NCBI GenBank assembly: GCA_037576195.1
Contig: CM075101.1
Span: 16,244,001 to 16,308,000 of the forward strand
Origin: Phytoseiulus persimilis
Taxonomy: Eukaryota; Arthropoda; Arachnida; Mesostigmata; Phytoseiidae
Direction of reading: 5' to 3'
Length of the DNA stretch: 64,000 nucleotides
Part shown: positions 25,087 to 36,900 of the stretch, piece after piece
Position numbering within the stretch: position 1 is the first letter of the stretch
Layout of the letters: each line of letters begins with the position of its first letter
Translations under genes and position numbers: made by a program
Notes under the pieces: generated by a model
Seen by the model: only the letters and a program-made list of their open reading frames with translations
What the model was told of the DNA's origin: nothing
The model's database searches: none

Positions 25087-27951
25087 TTATCTTTTTCGGT
25101 TTCTCTGATGTTTTACAAACTCTAGGGCTTCTCTGTCCCACTGACGGGCTTCTAGTGTGGTCAGAATCTCGTCTGGAAAGACAAATCGAACATTAGAATT
25201 CCATCGAGGGCAGCGTAAGCCGGGTCGGCGCCCAACGGGAACAAATAGAGGGCGTATACGGCGCACGTGTGGCCCATTCATCGATATGATCCGAGGAAGA
25301 CTCAACCCAGCTAGATTTCCACCTCGATATTGGCGCTTCCCCCTTCCCGTTCGAGTTGCGTTTAGTGACCTCGCAAAATCGATGAAGAGTGTCACGTCAT
25401 GAACCCGAAACTTGCACCACGATGAAGGTATCTCATCCCACGAGAGTCTCGTACACCGAGACGCTCAGCCTCCCCGACATCCCATGGATTGTCGAGATTT
25501 CATCGATTCGATCTCTCTCGCGGCAAAACTCGGGGAGCACCACCGATATACGTGGAACGGAGCTTATCCTCGGAATCCATGGGATTTACTGGCAGGCTCA
25601 TTGAGCATACAGCGTGCTGAACGCGATGGCTGTCCCGTCTCCCGTCGCTAATTGTTCGAACCTACTCGAGGTGCCTGCATAAATAGATAGGCAGTGAACG
25701 ATCGCCAAATGGGAGCCGTGGGGAAGCCGGAGAAAGAATTACTCATGAGAGAACCCATATTCATCTGCGGAATTGCGACACGGTGTGCGCAATCTCTTTC
25801 TCGATCCTATAACCGGCGCAATAATTTGATTACCGGACATTGATTCTTCGTCAAGTGTACTAGCTTCCGAATTTCTGTGCGTACCTTCCAGCTTCCATTG
25901 TATCCGTCTAAATTGTTTGGATGGATGGATTGGATGTAATGAGTAAGACCATTGCTGATCACAACGGGTCTCAACTCGTGCGTCTCGGATGTTTTCCACA
26001 ATGACCCTCATCCAGCCGTAGAATTACGACGTTCCTTCCAAGATCATTGAGAGAATCCAACACCTCGGAAGCGGTCCGGTCACGTTTTCAGAAGCTTCAT
26101 AGCTCAGAAAACCGAAACCACCGGGGAGGCCCCATCACGATTGTGCCATGAACCACTTCCGAGCCATGGGTACTATGCTCCAAACCAACAGCGTCGTCAA
26201 GCTTACTCTCAAGTTGAATATCTTCGACAGACGCCTCACAGCAGATTGTAGCACATTGCTCGAGCACTTTCATGTGCATCAACTGCTGTGCAAGTTTGTG
26301 AATCCGGGGGGACTAAGCTGGGTCCGCTTTTCCTCGAGAAATGTCGGCCCGACATGATGAATTCGCCGGATCGTGCCCCCTTCCACGACGGTGTGAGTAA
26401 TTAAACAATATGGGTCCAGATCCTTCGGGTCTTACTTTTCTCTTTGGGCTGAAGAAGCGGTAGCTCCATGGGGGTTACGTTGAGTATGTTGCCAGTTCCG
26501 TCGACACCTGCCACTTGGGTAACGCGTAGAAAAGCTTCGCCTTCAAAGTCGTTCGTCGTCATCATATCAAAATCCATAACGGTAAAGCAGATCATTGCGG
26601 CCTCGTGGCGGCAGCTGCTTATGCTCACCGAGCTGCAGAACAAAACTTGCCTGAGTACAAATGTGAGGTCTATGAATGGAACACGTTAACGCTCAATCCT
26701 GCCACCGTATGGTGGCACTTTTCTCTCCCTTCATTGGGTCAGCATTCTGATTTTGAGAAATATGGTCAGATTGACCCCGGAATCACCCCTCCGGAGTTGG
26801 GAAGTAATGCTCAGATTGGTCTCGAAATCACCCCTCCAGAATTAGAAAGTAATGCTCAGATTGACCCCGGAATCACCCCTCCAGAGTTGGGAAGTAATGC
26901 TCAGATTGGCCTCGGAATCACCCCTGCAGAGTTGGGAAGTAATGCTCAGATTGACCCCGGAATCAACCCTCCAGAGTTGGGAAGTAATGCTCAGATTGGC
27001 CCCTTAATCACCCCTTCAGAGTTGGAAAGTATGGTCAGATCGGTTCCAGAATCACCCCTCCAGCTTTCAAAATGTATAATCAGACTCGTACCGGAATCAC
27101 CTCTCCAGACTCGGGACAGTATGGTCAGATTGGTCCCGGAATCATGCCCATAAGTTCCAGAAAAAGTGCGGACAAACAGACAAACTGACAAACTTACAGA
27201 CGAAGCCGATTATATATAGTGAGGATATATCGACTTACAATTCGAAAGTTTCGTCGAACTGAGGAAAGAGCGTTCGTTTCTGCACCCGAGTGCGAACATT
27301 TGGGGGCTGATGCGGGAACAAATGTCGTGGCTGTAATTCTACAACGACATAGGGGTCGGAATAACCGTTCGGGTCCATCGGGATAAGGTCACGCGCGTTG
27401 ATGACTGAAAAAAGTTTTTTCTTCGCTGAGGTACTGAAATCTAGGAGATATCATCGTGTCGTTGGCAAGACGGACTGACTCCCGGAATCACCGGAAGGAA
27501 TTCAATGATGCTTGACTCTGTCGGATCCAGAGGATTCCGTTCACTCACCCTCGACTATGAGGCACTCGGCGGCGGCGTTATAAAATGTCCTCACATGGAG
27601 ATAACCAAAAGGATTCGGTGAGTGATGACACAATTGGATTTGATCGTGTTGCTCATTCAGTCGTGTGAAGCAGTACTGCTCGATAAGCGTATGCGTGTCG
27701 TCTTTGTGGTACTGCAGGAACTTGTCTAAATCGTAGTAAGCGGGGTTATGGAGACTAGACAAACTGAGTCCCTTTTCGTTTCCGTGAAAGAAATCGCAAA
27801 GGTGATGCAGCGCTAGGAACAGTCGCTTGAAGAAAGGTAGACGCTCTCCGACGTTATTTCGGGCTGTCAGCGTCAACTCTTGCAGAACGACCCTCCACAC
27901 GGTTTCCAGGACTCGGTAGAAATTCACGCGCATCAAATTATTATACAGCAC
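25087..27951 (-). other. BAIAP3: BAIAP3 C2B domain and C-terminus
   Basis: The end of exon 27951-27549 plus exons 27404-27239, 26632-26436 and 25172-25087 encode C2B, residues of about 980-1151. The strands read GYLHVRTFYNAAAECLIVE, then INARDLIPMDPNGYSDPYVV and FPQFDETFEF. Calcium-site aspartates D1013, D1019, D1078, D1080 and D1086 are all present. The last exon gives LTTLEARQWDREALEFVKHQ and a basic end. Reading past the donor at 26435 instead would add 11 residues and stop at 26401-26403. Confidence 0.9.
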
Positions 27952-30900
27952 CTGTGGAGGAGGGGAAGAGCGGGAGAACAGTCAGCAGCGTTTTTACCTT
28001 CACCGGTCAAGCCTTTCCAGATACATTGCCTGGTTTTTATTCTCCCTTCAAGCTATTCTCATCCACATCGTCAAGAACGGTGCTTGCCAATCGTAGAGCT
28101 CCCATGCAGCCCAAACATCGTGCCGAGTACGCCCTCTTCCGACCGTAAAACTCAGAACACTCACTCCGAAACAGAGACTCACCTTGAGGTTCGCGTCCAG
28201 ATAATCCATAAGAGGACCAAGGCCAGCTCTAGCATCTACTTTCTCAGGAGCCCAGGCCAGATGAAAAAGGTGTTTCTTGACATCGGGTCTCATCTGAAAG
28301 TATCGATCTCGTTTCAGAACTGAATTTTCGGAGAATGGTGGTCAGCGGTACGGAAAGTTCCGGAAATTGATACGGTGGGGAGAAGTCGCTACGAGCGCTG
28401 TGTTTCGCCAACCCAGCCGGGACGCCCGATACCGTTGAATAAATCCTCTCGAAGAGAAAGCCAATGTGCCCCGAATTTCCGAGAATCTATTCCCCGAAAC
28501 CATTGGTTATTCATGAGAATTTCGCCCTGCCCGAAGTCAGCTCTACCGCTCGCTGTTCACAACAGCGTGGCTACCGGTCTGTCAGCCTTGACTCACGCGT
28601 ACCGGCTGCTGAGACCGTGACGTATTCTTTCCTAGTTATCCTTGAATTCCATCGGTGACGCGACACCGCACCAAACCCTCGCCACGGAACTTGTTTTCGA
28701 AATAGCTTCTGCTGCCCAAAAAGCACGCGATCGACCTTCCATGGTCCTTGTGCGCCTCTTTCCAAGTACCTCTGCCGCAGTGTCTGAACCGATGACGAGC
28801 TTCTATCGGAACACAGCAACAATGGGAGACGGAAAGTGAATGGCACCCATGGAAAGCGGTCGAGATTGCCGCCTCTCAAAGAAGGTATCTCACATCAAGT
28901 TCCATTCCGTTGCGTCTCTCGATACGGCCGCATTGTTGATGCGATCTCTGTCGAATGGGCAGAGCGGGAACCCGGAGCACATGAAGATCAATACTGAGCA
29001 TGGACCCACTACAGGAACCGCCCGAGCTGCTATCCCTTCAGCCGTGCGTTCCGTGCTCGCCGAATTCAGATCCACACAGCAATATCCGTTTTTTTTCGCG
29101 GTACAATCGGTTGTTGATCAATCTTGGCACGTTTTGTATTGTAGAAGTTGGTGTGCGGCCGCACCTCCCCCTCACCCTCCCGCGTTCCATTCTGCAAGTA
29201 AATATGATATTTTCCCTGGAGAGGAAAACAACGAACCTTTTCTGCTAAGCCAGCGATGACCGTCAAAAGTTTCTGTACCACATCATCCATGCTGGTTTGG
29301 AGCAAAGTTAAGAGGGAACTCTTGCACCTATCAGAGGATTGGTGACCATCGGTCTTTTCGATTGCCAAGAAAATCTCTTCACACTGAAGTTCCTCATTGA
29401 TGGGACGCAATGCCCTTCTGACGTGCTCGATATTGTTTATAATAATGCACACCTGGAAACAACGCACTGCTCTATCATCCAGAACCTTGAATCACCTGCA
29501 CACTCACAGAAGAGACTGTGTCCGGGATGCGTGAGTTCCCCACCATCTTCAGCTCCACGGAAGCCCTCGAAAATCAACGGGAACAGCACTCCCTTACCTC
29601 TTCGGTTACGTCAAAGGAACCTTCCTCATCGTAATAGCCAGCGGTATAAAGCTTCATGTGGCAAAGATTTGCGTAGAAGACGGCTCCATCGCAAATTGCC
29701 TGTGGAGGAAGCAGTCGCTCAAGAAGCTTGATCTCCTTCGACTTGCAACGGGATTTACGCCGCCCCAGACATTGCTGGGCGATTCTCCATCGGAGGAAAG
29801 CTCGCCCCGAGAAGGCGATCCGCTCAATTTGCAGCAACAGAAGCAGACTCTCCAGTGTGGCAGCTTGGAATAGGCCCCCGTAGCTCCCATTCCCGGAAGA
29901 GGCATCGATCATCGGTACCCACCTCTACGATTTTTATTACAAAGGGATAGGAGGTTCGCTGGTCGGACCACGCCAACTGTTTCCAGAACTCTTTTATCTG
30001 ATCGAAGCATGTGGTCGTATCGACAGCCGAAGTGCTGTGTTGCACGTTGGTATCCACGAATTTCAGTTGCTACGGAGAGAATAAGATTTAGATTGATTTA
30101 AGGCAGGGAATCAGTGGGAAACCATCGAAGTGAGATTCAGGGTGCTCCCATACAAGAGAATATCACTGACACATCTGAGTCACGTGAATTTTTTGCGTTA
30201 CCTCGCTAGGGTAAATTCGTTTCGTAACATAAAATACTAATATATGTGCGGACACATTTCCAAAGAATACAGGAACATTGACGCTGTCGAGCTCTTCGAA
30301 ACGTCACACAATGTGATTCCGGGGCCACAGAAACATTCAGAGAAACGAAACGCTTCGCGAGACTATTCAGGCCGAGACATTTTTTGGTAAACGCTGTCTA
30401 TCGGTGCAGGGTAAACTTCCGTCATGCGTGACATCCGAATCGCAGGAAAACACGCATAAACGCTGCGTAAAAAAACGGTTCTCAAGATCCGATGAGTCTC
30501 ATCAAGTCAGAAGAATAAATTATGCGACGGACTCAAAGAAAATTTCGCGATTCCGGGCTGTAACGTCGATATGGTCCGAACAAAGGTGAAGAACATCGAC
30601 GGTGTGACAATCGAGATGCTCGATGCATCATTTCGTACCTTTTTCTTGGTCAAGAGAAATCCTTTGCCCATCTGGACGGTAAGTTTCCGACAAAGATAAC
30701 AGTACAGTTTAGCGATCGTCAAATTCAATTCTACTGCGATCAATAACCTCTTGATGGCAATCATCCGAAACGGGACCAAAGTGTCTACAGTTCCCACCCA
30801 GCGCAGACATTCCAGGGTCGCAGATGAACTTTCACTAAGCTAGAGACTATCACTCCAGATGACAGTTTCGACAGTAACTTTCGCTCGCTCAGTCGGTGTC

Positions 30901-33900
30901 TCGACAATATGATCAGAGAGCTCCGAACCTGTTCCCGAGAAGACTACCAAGAGCAAGCACTCTTTCCTATGTACCAACTGTACGAATGTACGAAAAAATC
31001 ATCAACGAAGATCCGCTAGAGAAGAACGGACTCACCTTCTACAGATGCAGCATGGACAGGAAGGAAGCGATCGATTCAAAATCGGATTTAGTTTCATGTA
31101 CTCGCTGATGATAATCTTAGATCCTGATGCATGCTCAGAGCTCTCTCTCTCTCTCTCACCCTGTCGATTTCGAGTGCTTTTCGGATCCGAAGGCGGGCCT
31201 TGCCTTTAGCGATGATGAACCAGGATTGAATCGCGTCGCTGAACCAATGCTGGAACGAGTGAACAGGACGCTGGACGTCGTTCACTCGGCTGCCGAGAAT
31301 GGAATATGATTATGGATCGAAAAGTGCTGTCTGATTTGCGTGAATGTTTCCGAGGAAATTCGAGGGGGCTCCTGACGTTGTAGCACTGAGAGCCCCGGCG
31401 TCCCGAGCGCATCGTTCAGCAACTCTTAAGACCGTACTACGTGAGTTTTTACGAGCTTTGGAGAGATGCAAGATAAGTGCAGCGTTGACCTGGCTCCCCG
31501 AATCGCTCGTTCGCGCGATAATGAGCCTCGGCTGGAGTTCAAGCCAACTCACTCGATGTTGTGGTTTGCGCGAAATTTGTTGAACTCTAGAAGCGCCATA
31601 TACAGCTCGAACATAGTCGTTCCTATGGCTAGGGCCTCATCGTGGTCGGCACTGATGCTCGTGTTCACAGGGTTCTCCTGGGCAGCAATTATGGCTTTGA
31701 CCTTTTCTGCTAACGCCGAGTGAACCTGGAACAGGGGTCGCTGATTAGTTCAACTTCCGGAACGACCGTTAACTTCAGAGCAGCCGGTAACGGGCGGAGA
31801 GCGGCACCGCCAACGGTTTTTCGAAGTCTTCTCCGACTGTTGGATCGAGTGGGGATATTTCGGGAGAAGGTAATAAAATACCCTAATCGCTAGACTTCGG
31901 AGCCCAAAAGCGATTTTCCAACAATGTGCCTCTTGTCGTCAACTCCTGACTTCACTATCAACGTCTTTCGGAACCACTTAGTGTGGTCGGCTTCACGTCA
32001 TTCCAATGGTAGGAAGCAGTAGGTCGGCTCGGAGCAGGGTTCCCAAGAAGAATGCCAAGCAATAGATCGACCAGTATGTATCTCGCGCCGTAGCCACATA
32101 GATACAGTGGGTGCGGCTCACTGTCCATTTACGAAGCTGGTGAAATAGATGTGTGGATCTTGTGGTCATGCAATTGATTCACGGCCTGAGAGCCAGTTTC
32201 ACTGCTGAGTTTCGCCGCTGATGAAGGAGCAGCTCTGGAGTCGCGTAGTGAAACTTGAGGAGTCTTCACTCGAGTGAGCTTTTTATGGCGCTGAGGAAGT
32301 CTCGCGCGGAAGGTCCACCGGTTCCAAAAAAGGTTCCGAACAGCGCTCGTTCACTGAGCTGTCGGCATCGGAAATCCCTCGACATATTGGGAAACTGCGC
32401 ACTAAGAAACATTTGCGGAGGTAGAGTCATCGGAGGCGTTCCTTGCCACAGCGTCGGAGACAACAGCCAAATCAAGAGAAAACAACAGAAGTCGAGCGAG
32501 AGGTCGACAAGATTGACCTCAAGGTTGGAGAAAGTGTCCAGCTGCTGCCACTGTATCCGCGAGTTCTGATGAGCCGCATCGAGGAACCGGAAAACCACTG
32601 AGCCGCGTCGACCCGTTTGTAAGAAATCTCCCGAATGTTCTTGTTCTGTCCAATCCGAACGCGGGCTCGGCAACAGACTGGCAAACGTCGATTCGAAATG
32701 GCGCGCAGACAGTTCCATGCCGGACGAGGGTTTCCGGGACGGCGATTCCGCTCCAATTAATAATTCTCCAGTTTCAGAGAGAAAATCTCGGCTGCGGAGG
32801 AAAATGATGGCCTTCGTTTTCGAAGCGCGCGGTTTCCGATCGACAGCCGTCAAATCAACGGAAATTGATGTCACAGAAGTGTTTATCAATCGGAATCGCT
32901 GAGCCGCGCTCGCGCCCAACTCCGAACTGCCGACCACGACGTGAATTAAAAGGAATTTCGAGCTGATGCTATTTCTCTTCGCCGCTAAATCATTTCCCGT
33001 TCTTCGTTCCCCGCGAGCTCCGCGTCCGCGGTCGTTCAGAAAACAATTCCAGAATCTAATTCTCCGATTTGGTGGTCTTATCTCGACGTACCTGTGTTTG
33101 AAGACGGGTACCGATCTCGTCCGAGATCTGCAAATTCAAAATTAGCCTCTCTTAGCTGCTCGGAAGAAGACAGAGCTCATGGAGCGCAGCTTCGACTCTG
33201 CTCAGTGCTTGAATATGCAGAAGAAGTTCTTTATCACTCTCTTTCATAAGATCTCTCCGCTCAGAGGACACGAAATTACCAGCTTCTCGAACTGTTTGAA
33301 ATTGGTCGCTGTATAACTCATCGCGATGTACCTGAAAGGTAGAGAGATAATGTTCACCGGAGCCGATCACATCTGAATAATCCCGTTCCGTGTCAGTCAG
33401 GAAAACAAAGTCAATTCTTCCTGCAGCCGAGGAAATATAGGTTTCTGTAACTCCGAGCGGAACTAATCGAGCATCGATGGCAGCTGCCTGCAGGTGTTCG
33501 GGGCTCTCTACTATCGCGAAAACGCGCGTGTCGGATGAACTTTGTCGCTAATTGTGAACCACATAAACTTCGTTCGTCTGACAGAAGAAGAGACATGCTA
33601 GGAGAGAAGCCGCTGCTGCGCGGATTGTTAGTGTCGTCGGATGCTCACGTTTCGAAAAGGTGATTGCAGTATTTGTCGTTCCTCTGGAGGTCGGTATTGA
33701 TGGCGTTCGCCAGCTGAGCAAACGCATCGAGTAAAGCGTGCTCAGGGCAAATTCCCGATTGAGCCTCACCTTGGAACTGCAGAAGAGACACCGCGAACCA
33801 TTCGATCGTCCCCCTCTGGAAAGTTCTCAATGAAGTACGGTTCGTCATGTCAACAGCCGCTTCTCCGTGATCGGCTGAACGACATCAGAAGGACGGACAC

Positions 33901-36900
33901 CAGCAGAGCTCGTTCGACTCTTCCGGATGGCCTCTGAAGTTCTTCCTGCCCATGGCACGAGAGCGAACGATGTTTCAAAACTCACCCTTAAAGCGTTTAT
34001 GACTTCGACAGTCAATTGGTTGCGGAATGGACAGCACCACTTGAATGCTTTCATTCTGTATATGAGTGAGAGACATCTGCAACGTGTAAAGTGAAGCGTC
34101 AACAACGGAAATCTAGCACAATTTCTACAGAATCCTCAGCCCCAGATTTTCGACTGTCGCTCGAGCCATGTTCTACGACTCTCCGCGGAACCCTCGTCTT
34201 CGGGAGTCCGAATCAAACAGAGGCGTGAACTGATGCTCTTGAGGGATGTGGAAGTAGACGCGATTCCTGCGACAGGTGCTTGCTTCAATCCATGTGAATC
34301 CTTGCTTGTTCTGGTTGTGCTGCCGGTGGGACTTACTCGTGTAAAGTCTTCCCGCGTTCTGATTCATTTCAAACCAGATAACCCTCGAATTATGTAAAAT
34401 CACTTCGAGTACTCCTCGCTGTTGCCAACGTAGAGCGCCCCCGGAAATCTTCTCGGCGCTTATACAGAAATCCTGGATATCTGCGTGGAGCCGCTTGGAG
34501 AGCACAGGATGAAAGCACCGAGCTCGATTCTGTTTCAGCAGAACTCGCGAATATCCCATGAACTATTCGGTTCGAAATACGTTCCGAACACGAGCTCTTT
34601 CGCGAGAATGAGACCGAGACTGAGCCGAGGAAAAGCGAATCCGATTGTCTTCTGTCGTTTCATCCTGCAATTAGTGCTCGTGACGATGATCCGGTATGTC
34701 TCGTATGCTTCAGCATGTTAGTGCCGTTTTCTGCGTCCGACAAATAGCGGAATCCGATCGCGTGCAGCATATTGCTTGCTTCGTACTGCATTCTGGAGCC
34801 GCGATCTCGATATTTGTCTTCCAAGCTATAGATCCTGTACTGTTTAGAGCAGCGATCGGTGCTGATGTCACTCAGAGAACTCCCCTGAGAACTGTTCAGA
34901 GAACTCCGAAAACTGCCAGTTTGCCGAGTTGGAACAGTCTCAAAATCGATGCAAACCGACGTCGTTGGCAGGACTGACCCCAATAGGGCCGGGGAGCTGT
35001 CGGCCTGCGGCCTGTGAATAAAGTCCTTGGCGTCGGCCTTTTTGTTCACCAGGCTACCCACGTGGGAACTTGACACGGTCACGCTCGAGGAAGCGTAGAC
35101 TCCGTGTCATCGATTCAGCAGGCACCCGACAGAAATTCGAACACAGGAAATTCCAAGCATGTTCCATCGATGGGGACTCTTCATTCCCTGCCGCGGACGT
35201 AGGTACATAGATTCTCCCGCAACGATGCCCGATCGAACCCCCAGATCGAAACTCTTTCCATGATATTTCCTTCATTCTTCGGGGTTCAGAGCTCGAGGGC
35301 ACGCGATTTCTGTTGTGAGATCGGGCTTCGATATGAACTACGAAGTGGTGGGAATCGACTCACTTGAGCAGGTGAATGAGCCGGTGTTCGGCTTCGAGGT
35401 TGCCTGCCGGGAAGAGTGTTCGATGCTTCGAGATGGCTTGTAGCGAATAGTCGATCATATTATTGAACGAGTCCGCCAGAGAGGCTTCCTGAAACATCGC
35501 CGGGAGTTATGAGAACGAAGCGCTCCTGTTATTAACGAGCGCAGACGCCGAGGCAATATTACTCCTCGACTCTGAAGAGGCTTCCTCCACTGAGTCGCCC
35601 GATAGAATGAGCCGATTCCAGGAAAACCCGGGTTGTTACCTCGTCTCTCGAGAGTGGCTTGTCGGAGTCTTGCCATTTCGTATCGAGATCTTCCAGAAGT
35701 TGATATAAGAGGGCGTAGTCGAGAGTGGTGCCGGTTTGGTGTTTTTTCGAATAGATTATCCAACGAGTGATGGCTTGTTGGAGTGCGGTTATGTCTCCTT
35801 GGATTGCGTGTTGGTGCAAGATAGTTTGAGCCGCTCGTGGGAGCTCTCCAGTCCATTCGGAAGGTTTCTGCGGAGGAGAAGCCCGAGTCTTAATCAAATG
35901 CGGCGGCAGCGGATCCGTGGTTTGATGCTTCGCTGGTTTTCGGGGGTTTCGTGTTCGGCCGGTCCTGCTCCAGTCCCGGAACCCTTGTTTAGTTTCCGAG
36001 CCAGTTTTCCACAGTGACGGTAGCGGCTCTGAGTGCTGTACGCGTGTTCTGTACGTGCTGTCTGAGTATCTGATTCGCCTATGAAGTTGACGGACGATTC
36101 TTGAATAAGGAGCTGCTGATCATTGTAGTTGTCAATGGAAGGTACGACCGAGTGGGAGGAGAGAAGCACTAAGCGCGTTCCGCTTCCGAATGACAGTCTG
36201 GACGACCCCAAATCGGCCAGCTGAGTTCGAGGTGGGTGGAAAGACTCGATTGATTAGATCAACCATTAGGGATGATTCAAGGAAATCTTTTGAGAACGAT
36301 GCGCGAACCAAGCCGAACAATGCGAGCCACGCTCCGAACGAGGTCCCTATAGGAGACCGTGGGTCTTAAAAGACCTCTCAATCTCGGAGCTCTGCTCTGA
36401 CTGAAACTTGGTTCAACGCACACAGGCAGAGTGGATTTGAGCCCGGTCTGTGAATTCATCCCAGTCAGATCCCGTCAGGTCCCGCGCGGTCGCAAGCGCC
36501 GTCCATTCGGAGAGAGAGTGCTCTCCCCGATCTGCACGACGCGTGCGGACTCGACGTTGCCTGGAGCGGGAGGCTAAAGTACTAGTTGTATCGCCGACGC
36601 TCAGGAGCCGATTGACCTCGGGAGCCCGAAAATCGGCGACTGACGGAACGGTGTCTGTCCGCTCATGGCACCCTTCACGAGCCCGCTGGGCGCTCCTGAA
36701 AAAACAGTCTGGAGGCCGCCAGTTCATCTGCAGTGTCGATGATGAATGCATCACAACGCGATGCAGCAGGCGATTGTTGCATCGGGAAAGTTTCCGATAC
36801 GAATGGCCGCGACTCAAATGTTATGCGAAAATCGAGTCCGGGACCGTGTTAGACAGAGGGGCAAACGTACTTTCGAGGCACGAGGTCGTGCACGCATTTT

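Noticed and set aside
33152..33370. Seventy-two-codon - strand frame looking like helical protein
   Set aside because: It is a shifted frame over the true exon 33331-33280; the other register matches the MUN family exactly and has proper splice sites.
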